Of a DNA stretch of 9,435 bases, positions 1 through 6,127 are shown in pieces (the stretch's first letter is position 1; each line of letters begins with the position of its first letter). A program made the translations under genes and the position numbers. The notes under the pieces were generated by a model. That model ran no database searches and was not told the origin of the DNA. It worked only from the letters and a program-made list of their open reading frames with translations. This DNA comes from Ruminococcaceae bacterium UBA2806 (lineage in GTDB: Bacteria; Bacillota; Clostridia; Oscillospirales; Acutalibacteraceae): positions 9,502-18,936 of the forward strand of contig DEHG01000017.1 of NCBI GenBank assembly GCA_002351795.1. The letters are read 5' to 3'.

Positions 1-480
1 ATCCTCGGGATTATCGCTTGTCACTCTCTGATTGCCCCTGATATCCTTCAGCGCACTGAGAAAGCTATTGACATTAATTCCTGCGCCTGACAATATTTTT
101 TTCACATTATCCTGCGGCTTTTCAAGAATACCAAGCATAATGTGCTCAACAGAAACATATTCATCCTTCATCTTTTCGGCAAGCTTTTCAGCCTCTGCAA
201 GCGCCTGATCTGCTTCACGGGACAGATATATCCTTTCCGAATCAACACCGCTGCCGCTTACCTTCGGGAGCTTGTCTATCTCTTTTTCAAACTGAGATAC
301 AAGATAACTCCTGTCAGCGCCGAGCTTGCTTATCATTTCGCTGATAAGCCCTTCCTCAGAATTGATCATTGCATACAGAATATGCTCCTGTCTCATCTGC
401 TGATTGCCATATTCGATACAATATTCCTTAGCATCCTTTATGGCTTCAATACTCTTTTGCGTATATTTTTCCAGATCCAT
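1..480 (-). CDS. clpB: ATP-dependent disaggregase ClpB, N-terminal part (cut by window edge)
   Basis: ClpB is the cytoplasmic AAA+ ring chaperone that pulls polypeptides out of aggregates together with DnaK. Only the first 160 residues are in the window; the rest continues past base 1. Translation gives two Clp N-terminal repeats, with the hallmark EHILYAM near residues 32-38 and EHIMLGIL near 112-119. The sequence LKDIRGNQRVTSDNPE at 144-159 is the typical ClpB linker into the first AAA+ domain and argues for ClpB over ClpC. The ATG at 480 is preceded by AGAAGG with 8 bases of spacing. The gene has its own sigma-A promoter at 590-617. I see neither a CIRCE inverted repeat (HrcA) nor a CtsR heptad repeat upstream. 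The AAA+ domains, which hold the ATPase motifs, lie outside the window. Confidence 0.92.
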   Translation of the reverse strand, partial: MDLEKYTQKSIEAIKDAKEYCIEYGNQQMRQEHILYAMINSEEGLISEMISKLGADRSYLVSQFEKEIDKLPKVSGSGVDSERIYLSREADQALAEAEKLAEKMKDEYVSVEHIMLGILEKPQDNVKKILSGAGINVNSFLSALKDIRGNQRVTSDNPED

Positions 481-589
481 AAAACATACCTTCTTTGTAT
501 ATAAATTCAAGTTGTCAGTTATAGCTTTTTTACAGATCATCAGCATAATAATCCATAAAGCCTGCAATAATCTGTCAGCTTCCATATTT

Positions 590-617
590 ATTATACCACC
601 ATTTTCACACATGTCAA
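590..617 (-). promoter_or_regulatory. Consensus sigma-A promoter for clpB
   Basis: Read on the minus strand, a perfect -35 TTGACA (617-612) is followed by 16 bases and a perfect -10 TATAAT (595-590). A TG one base before the -10 gives an extended -10 element. The expected transcript start is near 583, which leaves a leader of about 100 bases before the clpB ATG. Imperfect complementarity in the leader (ACAGAT with ATCTGT) could form a loose stem. No heat-shock operator is recognisable. Confidence 0.85.
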
Positions 618-650
618 CAATCCTGAAAAGACATTATCATGATAAATGCC

Positions 651-691
651 CAAAAAAATACCCGTCAGAACAGTTTTTTAGTCCTGACGGG
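651..691 (-). terminator. Intrinsic terminator after the ABC-2 permease gene
   Basis: On the minus strand the arms CCCGTCAGGAC and GTTCTGACGGG pair over 11 bp with one G-U wobble around a 9-base loop. A TATTTTTTT tract follows directly. It starts 19 bases after the permease stop codon. It should insulate clpB from the permease transcript. On the plus strand the stem is not followed by a comparable T run, so it is probably one-directional. Confidence 0.9.
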
Positions 692-710
692 AAGCTTAAT
701 CATATTTTTA

Positions 711-1493
711 TCATTCAATATTATTGTTTTTTAATGATGATACTGTCATCGGAATGAAAATTGCCATTACTGCAGCTGAAACCAGTATAACATTGATGAA
801 CATAAGATTCGTACTCGTATGGATCAGCGATATCTGAGCATATTCTTTCAGATTAATGTCAGCGATCCGTCCGACCTTGCTGTCTATCATCAGATACGCA
901 ACAATAAGAGAACCTGAGCCGAAAACCATACTTACTATTGATGTGATCTTCTTATTTCTCAGTCCAGTTGAGATAAACAATATAATAGCGGTCATTGCCT
1001 GAATAAGCAGCCATCTTGAAAAAAATGCCGTTATTCCGAGCGGAATATTCTGTGCGTCAACAGTGAAATTCCCGCCGGGTATAATATGACCGATAACATG
1101 ACCCAACATTCCCAGAACAAAAAAGATCAGAGTCTGTACTCCCAAAGCAATAAATTCAGAAATGATTGCAGTTCCTTTTTTTGATCCATCATCGGAAATA
1201 CTATTGACAGATCTGCCCAATGAACCTGAGTATAAGAATGAAACAACAGCTGCAATAACAACGATCAACAAAAGGCTTACTCCTATCGGGTCAGAAAAAA
1301 CAGAACTCAGCGGCGCTGTATATTCATATTCCAATGCTTTCTCCGATGATGCAGCAATAGCATTTGTTATATTATACAGGATCATTTCAAAGATCCTTGC
1401 AGCTATATTAACGACAAAAATGACAACAGATGAAATTATAAACGCCTTCGAGCGGAACAATCTGTAAAAATCCGCTTTTATCAGACTACCCAT
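711..1493 (-). CDS. ABC-2-type membrane permease, stand-alone
   Basis: This 260-residue integral membrane protein resembles ABC-2 family permeases, the membrane subunits of ATP-driven exporters. The opening (IKADFYRLFRSKAFII, residues 5-20) is the usual cytoplasmic amphipathic start of this family. About six hydrophobic segments follow, near residues 17-40, 70-90, 112-138, 157-176, 183-203 and 231-251. A positively charged tail is short. I place the start at the ATG at 1493 because AGGAGG lies 8 bases upstream; the longer reading from 1523 has no such site and adds only ten residues containing the Shine-Dalgarno itself. The gene has its own promoter (1563-1591) and terminator (651-691), so it looks monocistronic. 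No ATP-binding subunit gene is adjacent, so its partner must be encoded elsewhere. The substrate cannot be told from the sequence. Confidence 0.72.
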   Translation of the reverse strand: MGSLIKADFYRLFRSKAFIISSVVIFVVNIAARIFEMILYNITNAIAASSEKALEYEYTAPLSSVFSDPIGVSLLLIVVIAAVVSFLYSGSLGRSVNSISDDGSKKGTAIISEFIALGVQTLIFFVLGMLGHVIGHIIPGGNFTVDAQNIPLGITAFFSRWLLIQAMTAIILFISTGLRNKKITSIVSMVFGSGSLIVAYLMIDSKVGRIADINLKEYAQISLIHTSTNLMFINVILVSAAVMAIFIPMTVSSLKNNNIE

Positions 1494-1501
1494 TTTGCCT
1501 G

Positions 1502-1507
1502 CCTCCT
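1502..1507 (-). promoter_or_regulatory. Ribosome binding site that decides the permease start
   Basis: A perfect AGGAGG lies 8 bases before the ATG at 1493. An upstream in-frame ATG at 1523 would place this site inside the coding region, so the shorter protein is preferred. Confidence 0.85.
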
Positions 1508-1562
1508 GTTTCATATATAACAATAGCTGAATGATCGTTTCTTACATAAACAACCACCTCGT

Positions 1563-1591
1563 ATTATACCACAAATTGAAACTGATTTCTA
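1563..1591 (-). promoter_or_regulatory. Extended -10 promoter for the permease gene
   Basis: The minus strand shows TATAAT (1568-1563) preceded by TGG, which makes an extended -10 element. A partial -35 TAGAAA (1591-1586) lies 17 bases upstream. The expected start of the transcript is near 1556, giving a leader of about 60 bases. With the terminator at 651-691 this makes the permease a separate transcription unit, although read-through from rnmV is possible because I see no strong terminator between them. Confidence 0.72.
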
Positions 1592-1661
1592 CAAGAAATA
1601 TTATTATATTCAATCGGTTTTTTTATACATAATAACATATTTCCGCAGAAAAACTATGTCT

Positions 1662-2264
1662 TCAATCGCCATTTTCAAAATTTGAGTATAATGCAATGAA
1701 TTCATCCCTGGTCATAAGACAATTGATCGTTTCAAGCATCAGATTAGCCGTCATTCTTTCAGGCAGCCCGAGGTATTTTTTCAGCTTTTCACGTTTCTGC
1801 ACGGAGTTTTCCCCACCGCTAAGACCGTATTCAAAAAAATCAGCTTTTGTAACAGGCTGCTTTTTCTTTTCATGACCTTCGGAAATGCTGCAATGTGCGC
1901 CCGATCTGACTATCGCTTCTTCAAGCATCTTTTCAGATATTCCTTCAACTCCTAACTTTCCTTCCTTTGAGGGCTTTGTTTTGCGCTTTTCCTTTCCCGA
2001 TATATCAGGAATAAAAGCGTGTTTTATTTTCTCCTTAGGAACACAGCCCTTCAGGAAATTGCGTATAACAAAACCCGCACCATCGCTGTCGGTCAGGATC
2101 AGGATACCTCTTTTTTCTGCAAGACGTCTTATCATTTTCTGCTTTTCCTTATCCTTGAAGATACCAAAGCCCTCTGTTGTAATAATAAGTGCGTCAACAA
2201 AATTTGAAAGCTTTATTTTATCGTATTTTCCTTCAACGATAACAGCTTCCTCTATCTGTATCAT
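1662..2264 (-). CDS. rnmV: Ribonuclease M5-like Toprim protein (5S rRNA maturation)
   Basis: RNase M5 trims the 5S rRNA precursor in low-GC Gram-positive bacteria. This 200-residue protein has an N-terminal Toprim fold: the catalytic glutamate motif VEGKYD at residues 10-15 (E11) and the metal-binding TDSDGAG at 58-64 (D59, D61). The segment KHAFIP (81-86) and the C-terminal part (YGLSGG, then a helical region ending MTRDEFIAL) match the RNase M5 C-terminal domain (the family also called DUF4093). Length is close to the usual 180-190 residues, with slightly longer lysine-rich linkers near 90-104 and 128-138. Residues are those of M5 rather than DnaG primase or OLD nucleases. The ATG starts one base after the holA stop codon, and its GAGGGG ribosome binding site is inside the end of holA, so the two are probably translationally coupled. 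The usual neighbour ksgA is not here. Confidence 0.8.
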   Translation of the reverse strand: MIQIEEAVIVEGKYDKIKLSNFVDALIITTEGFGIFKDKEKQKMIRRLAEKRGILILTDSDGAGFVIRNFLKGCVPKEKIKHAFIPDISGKEKRKTKPSKEGKLGVEGISEKMLEEAIVRSGAHCSISEGHEKKKQPVTKADFFEYGLSGGENSVQKREKLKKYLGLPERMTANLMLETINCLMTRDEFIALYSNFENGD

Positions 2265-2265
2265 T

Positions 2266-3327
2266 TTACCCCTCTTCCCTTACTATCAGCAGCATTTTAG
2301 CTACAAGCGTCTCAAGCAGTATACGGGAATCTGCACGGCTGCTTTTCATTTTTATGTCTGTTTCAAGAATTGCGTCAAGAAATTTTTTAAGTGTTTTTGA
2401 TGAATATTTCGCAGCTGCTGACGCTGCATTTTTCAGAACAAATTCACGGTTCCCGTATTTGAATTGTTTTGCCGCTTCGGAAAAACTCTGTCCGCTTTCC
2501 GATACAGCCTTTGCCCTGTACATATCTATGAATGCACTGCTGAGTCCTGAAAGAATTATCTCTGGTCTTTCCCCCTGACCGAAAAGTATATTAAGTTCAT
2601 TATATGTGTTATTGAAATCATTTTTCATTATGTATTTTGAAAGCATATAGCTTTTTGTTTCGGAATTCTTTACACACAGCGTCTTTATTACTTCTTCTGT
2701 TATTTCTCCGGTTCCTGCATATGCGCTGAGCTTGTCTGTTTCATTTTTCAGCGCATTCATATCCGTTCCGACCAGTGATATTATCTTTGCGGCATTATAT
2801 CTCTGGATCCTGCTGCCGTTTTTCTCCGCCCATTTTACTACCTGTGCTTCAAGGGCGATATCCCCCAGCTTATTAAGCTCCAGAACGCTGCCGTATTTTT
2901 CAGCGCAGCTTACAAAACGGCTGAATTTTGACTTACCCTTTCCCCCGTCTTTTTTCTTTGCAGCCGTATCAAGCGTGGGCATTGAAAAAATCAACACTGT
3001 TGACGGCGAAACGTCTGCACAAAAGCTTTCAAGCTCTTTCATATCTCCTTCACTCAGGGAGTTTATATCATAATCGGTAACATTTACGCATTTTCTGTCA
3101 GAAAACATAGATATCTGCTGGGATGCGTCATAGATCTCTTCAAGCGGAGTATTGCTGTTAAGCTTATAATAATCAAATTCCGAAGGGTTTTTGCCCACTG
3201 CTTTCTTAATAAGATATTCAGTATATTTCTTTACAAGATATTTTTCATTCCCGTAAATCAGATACAAGCTTTTTAATTCCCCCGATGATACTTCCTTTTT
3301 GAATCCCTGTTCGTCTAATTTTGCCAA
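2266..3327 (-). CDS. holA: DNA polymerase III delta subunit (clamp loader)
   Basis: HolA opens the beta sliding clamp as part of the clamp loader of the replisome. The 353-residue product has the usual family length. The N-terminal motif LYLIYGNEKYLVKKY (residues 21-35) is the delta-subunit version of an AAA+ domain that has lost its ATP site. The lid-like segment around VVKWAEKNGSRIQ and the following DMNALKNETDKLSAY are typical of delta domain II. The C-terminal helical collar domain ends with LLETLVAKMLLIVREE. The start is TTG at 3327, chosen because GGAGG lies 8 bases upstream and no in-frame ATG is near. Placement after comEC is common in Firmicutes. A 109-base gap containing a stem-loop separates it from comEC, and I see no strong promoter in that gap, so read-through is likely. 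Confidence 0.9.
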   Translation of the reverse strand: MAKLDEQGFKKEVSSGELKSLYLIYGNEKYLVKKYTEYLIKKAVGKNPSEFDYYKLNSNTPLEEIYDASQQISMFSDRKCVNVTDYDINSLSEGDMKELESFCADVSPSTVLIFSMPTLDTAAKKKDGGKGKSKFSRFVSCAEKYGSVLELNKLGDIALEAQVVKWAEKNGSRIQRYNAAKIISLVGTDMNALKNETDKLSAYAGTGEITEEVIKTLCVKNSETKSYMLSKYIMKNDFNNTYNELNILFGQGERPEIILSGLSSAFIDMYRAKAVSESGQSFSEAAKQFKYGNREFVLKNAASAAAKYSSKTLKKFLDAILETDIKMKSSRADSRILLETLVAKMLLIVREEG

Positions 3328-3335
3328 TCTGATTT

Positions 3336-3340
3336 CCTCC
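3336..3340 (-). promoter_or_regulatory. Ribosome binding site supporting the TTG start of holA
   Basis: GGAGG lies 8 bases upstream of the TTG at 3327. The nearby ATG just upstream of this site is out of frame, so the rare start codon is the only one with good spacing. Confidence 0.8.
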
Positions 3341-3375
3341 GTTCATAATAACCACAGACTTATCCAAGCTGCCGT

Positions 3376-3442
3376 AAAAAAATCGTAAAGTAGAATATGT
3401 ACGCTTTCCCAACTGATGATGGTAAAGAGTGTTTCATCAGTT
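3376..3442 (-). terminator. Stem-loop at the comEC stop codon, possible weak terminator or 3' end
   Basis: On the minus strand AACTGATGA and TCATCAGTT form a perfect 9-bp stem (3442-3434 with 3419-3411) around a 14-base loop. The left arm contains the comEC stop codon. It is not followed directly by a T run. A seven-T tract comes 28 bases further on (3382-3376), preceded by a weak CGTA/TACG stem. It could be a partial terminator, an mRNA processing or stability element, or chance; the perfect stem makes chance less attractive. Confidence 0.4.
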
Positions 3443-5734
3443 TAGCCAGTTGTTTTCACGGTTTATTTTCATTCTTCCGTCTTTGTAATGCCTTATCCCG
3501 ATATCGCCGTACCCTGCTGTATAATATACCTGTTCCGCTTTGACTTTCATATTATCCATATCCTGCTCAAGCATTGACGGAGAATCAGATAATATGACCT
3601 GTCCTGCTTTAAGAATATCTGTTCTTTCCGAACTTCCGTCCATTATCAGAACATCGCATTTTCTGAATGAAAGCGGAAGACATGAACAGTCCGTACCGCT
3701 GTGACAGATAACATAGACAGTATCATTTATCACAAATCTTGCAGCATTGCTTTTCGGGGATCTGTATACCTCAATTTCTGTACCGCAGCAATAGCTTTTC
3801 TCTGTCTGAGATCGTTCTGCTTTTGAAAGCACTACCCTGTCGCTTTGAATTATCCGTCTGTGAAGGCGCTCATAGAGCTTTTCTTCATCATAGACCTGAA
3901 TTGTCCTGATATGGTATTCTTTAAGAAGGTTTTCGGCATATGCGCTTGTCTGTGCGTTTTTGTCGCTTATCAGAAAATACCCTATTTCAGAAACAGAGCT
4001 GTCCGACAGATATCTTTGTATTTCCGCTGACTTATCATAGCTTCCTCCGCAGCTCAGGACCGCAGATTCGCTGTTCCTTGTAAGTATTACCGATAGACCG
4101 TTTCCCGTATCAAGCACAGAAAGTTTTGTGCTGTCCGTTTTTGCAAGCGTATCAAACGTGCTGCCGACCGTAAAGAATAAGAGCGCTGATGCAAACAGTA
4201 CAGTTAATGTTTCCCTCTTTTTTCTTTTTGCCAAAAAATAATATACTGTCACCGCTGCAAACGTAAGGACAAGCATTATGGGAACATATTCATATGACGC
4301 TTTCATTCCTGCATACGGCAGACGGCTTATATTATCCGCTGTCCATAAAATATACCTTGTAATCATCTCACATAATAGTATAAGAGGAAATCTTAAAAAT
4401 CCGAATATCACACTTCCCTCTGCTATAACAAGCAAAAACAAAAGCTCCAGCAAAATAGATGCGGGGAATGATATAAGAAGATTTGCAAGCAAAGCATATA
4501 GCGCAAACATACGGAAGCATATAACTGTTATCGGATATGTAAACAACAATGCAGAAAAAGATACAGCCGCATAGGATACCAGAACTTTTATCCCTCTTTT
4601 ATGCTTTTCATAGAAAAGAGTTCTTCTCAGCGCTGAATCGGTGCTGCCGACAGGCTGAAGCTTTTCCATTATTGTCCCTGTAAGTCTTTCGCTCATTGTA
4701 ACAATGCCTGCGGTCGCTGAAACAGACAGTAAAAATCCCGCATCACATACGGCATACGGATCAAGAAAACATATTATCAATACGGCAATTCCAAGAGAAT
4801 TAAGCGAATCAGCCTCCCTGAATGCAAAGCGTCCGAGCATAGCAATTATCATCATTATGCCTGCTCTCATTATGGAGGGAGTAAAACCGACTATCGCCAT
4901 ATATGCAAATACAAATGCTATGCAAAAAATTGAAGCAGTATTTCTGCGGCATCGGAATAGAAACATTATCGTTGCCATTACTATACCGACAAGTACTGCA
5001 AGATGAAAGCCTGAGGCGACAATAATATGACTTATTCCGGCATTGCGAAAAACCTGACTGTCATCATATGACAATCCGGATCTGTCACCGATCAGAAGTG
5101 CTTTGATATATGGCGCATGATCTGTTATAAAATCCTTATCTATGATATCAAGTATCGCTTTTCTTGCCGCAGCTGCATAGTAATAAAGCGGCTTATTATC
5201 CTGCTTTATGACATTTGTGCTTTTACCCTGAACTATACTTCCTCTGAGGTACACTCCCCTTGCAATATCAGATGCTCGTTCTCTGTCTGCTTTTGAATAG
5301 AAGCGGACAGTAGTTTCTATTGTATCAAAAGGCTCCGCCCTTAATGCCTTTGATGTTGAGATCAGTATATTTATTTCCTGCGGGCAATCGGGAAAATCAA
5401 TTTCCGTTGTTTTCAGCTTATAATAGACCCTGTTATTTTGCTCATACGGCAATTCACAGATATCCGCTTTTATTTTCACTTCATTTTCCATAAGGATATT
5501 CGTATTATTCACATATGCCAGATTGTAAAAATACAGTGTTCCCATTGCGGCAAGCGATGAAAGAACTATCGCTAAGAATACGGAGTTACCGTATCTGATA
5601 CGCAGAAAAATACTAAGCGGAACAACAGCAGAAACAATAATTATAAGCGCCGTCAGGTGAGTAAGACCAAACAGAAAAGCGGCCAGTAATGCAGACGAAT
5701 ATGAAAATCCGATAACTGCAAGCGGCCGCTTCAT
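3437..5734 (-). CDS. comEC: DNA-uptake channel ComEC/Rec2 with a degenerate C-terminal MBL domain
   Basis: ComEC is the inner-membrane channel that carries single-stranded DNA into the cell in natural transformation. The protein is 765 residues, the normal length. Three hydrophobic segments lie near residues 8-72, followed by an extracytoplasmic OB-like domain (about 80-175). The competence domain carries the expected motifs: LIGDRSGLS (214-222), the FRNAGISHIIVASGFHL stretch from 229, TPSIMRAGIM (285-294), a DPYAVCDAGFLLSVSATAG stretch from 325 and TYPITV (399-404). The C-terminal MBL-like domain (about 535-765) still opens with LSVLDTGNGLSVIL (538-551) and CGG (562-564). The HxHxDH metal site is replaced by DKNAQT (591-596), and the later GHHGS-type motif reads AGQVIL (710-715). 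The frame is intact, so this is not a simple pseudogene. ATG at 5734 has GGAGGG 6 bases upstream. It follows the HIT gene by 29 bases. Confidence 0.9.
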   Translation of the reverse strand: MKRPLAVIGFSYSSALLAAFLFGLTHLTALIIIVSAVVPLSIFLRIRYGNSVFLAIVLSSLAAMGTLYFYNLAYVNNTNILMENEVKIKADICELPYEQNNRVYYKLKTTEIDFPDCPQEINILISTSKALRAEPFDTIETTVRFYSKADRERASDIARGVYLRGSIVQGKSTNVIKQDNKPLYYYAAAARKAILDIIDKDFITDHAPYIKALLIGDRSGLSYDDSQVFRNAGISHIIVASGFHLAVLVGIVMATIMFLFRCRRNTASIFCIAFVFAYMAIVGFTPSIMRAGIMMIIAMLGRFAFREADSLNSLGIAVLIICFLDPYAVCDAGFLLSVSATAGIVTMSERLTGTIMEKLQPVGSTDSALRRTLFYEKHKRGIKVLVSYAAVSFSALLFTYPITVICFRMFALYALLANLLISFPASILLELLFLLVIAEGSVIFGFLRFPLILLCEMITRYILWTADNISRLPYAGMKASYEYVPIMLVLTFAAVTVYYFLAKRKKRETLTVLFASALLFFTVGSTFDTLAKTDSTKLSVLDTGNGLSVILTRNSESAVLSCGGSYDKSAEIQRYLSDSSVSEIGYFLISDKNAQTSAYAENLLKEYHIRTIQVYDEEKLYERLHRRIIQSDRVVLSKAERSQTEKSYCCGTEIEVYRSPKSNAARFVINDTVYVICHSGTDCSCLPLSFRKCDVLIMDGSSERTDILKAGQVILSDSPSMLEQDMDNMKVKAEQVYYTAGYGDIGIRHYKDGRMKINRENNWLN

Positions 5735-5763
5735 AATTCTCCCTCCAAATCACGATAAGCGAA

Positions 5764-6105
5764 TCAGCACATCTCAACTTTAAGCTTTGTGCCGCCTAAA
5801 ATATGGAAATGCAGATGGAATACTGTCTGACCGGCATCAGCGCCGCAGTTTGATACTACTCTGAACCCGCTTTCATCAATGCCAAGCTCCTTTGCAAGCT
5901 TTGCAGCAACTTCATAGATATGTGCAATTACTGCGCTGTTTTCGGCTGTAACATCGTTGATGGATGAAATATGAACTTTAGGTATGATAAGAACATGAAC
6001 AGGCGCCATAGGGTTAATATCCTTGAATGCATATACTGTTTCATCCTCATAAACCTTTGTTGAAGGGATATCTCCCTTTACGATACTGCAAAATAAACAA
6101 TCCAT
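5764..6105 (-). CDS. Histidine triad (HIT/HINT-type) nucleotide hydrolase
   Basis: Proteins of this family hydrolyse nucleoside phosphoramidates and related adenosine monophosphate conjugates in the cytoplasm; the physiological substrate in bacteria is often unknown. The 113-residue product has the catalytic triad HLHFH at 97-101, with H99 as the expected nucleophile. The front CLFCSIVKGDIPS (residues 3-15) holds the CxxC zinc pair (C4, C7) of HINT-like members. I use the ATG at 6105, which has AAGGAG 8 bases upstream; a longer reading from 6168 would overlap the end of recN by about 40 bases and adds no family residues. It sits 22 bases after recN and 29 before comEC and is probably co-transcribed with both. 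Confidence 0.9.
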   Translation of the reverse strand: MDCLFCSIVKGDIPSTKVYEDETVYAFKDINPMAPVHVLIIPKVHISSINDVTAENSAVIAHIYEVAAKLAKELGIDESGFRVVSNCGADAGQTVFHLHFHILGGTKLKVEMC

Positions 6106-6127
6106 AGTAAACTCTCCTTTTTTTAAT

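Noticed and set aside
481..585. A 35-residue N-terminal extension of ClpB from the ATG at 585
   Set aside because: The frame is open, but the ATG sits about at the predicted transcript start with no ribosome binding site, and the canonical ClpB N-terminus begins at 480 with a good site.
404..757. Plus-strand open frames at 142-504 and 404-757
   Set aside because: They lie antisense to clpB or across the clpB promoter and terminator, lack family features and ribosome binding sites, and read as low-complexity hydrophobic shadows.
1636..1658. Possible terminator after rnmV
   Set aside because: The arms CATA/TATG and TTTC/GAAA pair only with a three-base bulge, and the following sequence is TTATTATG rather than a T run.
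1885..2400. Plus-strand 171-residue open frame opposite rnmV and the end of holA
   Set aside because: It is antisense to two well-supported genes and shows no recognisable domain or start signal.
3328..3375. Promoter directly upstream of holA
   Set aside because: TATTAT-like sequences occur just before the ribosome binding site, but no -35 element lies at 16-18 bases.
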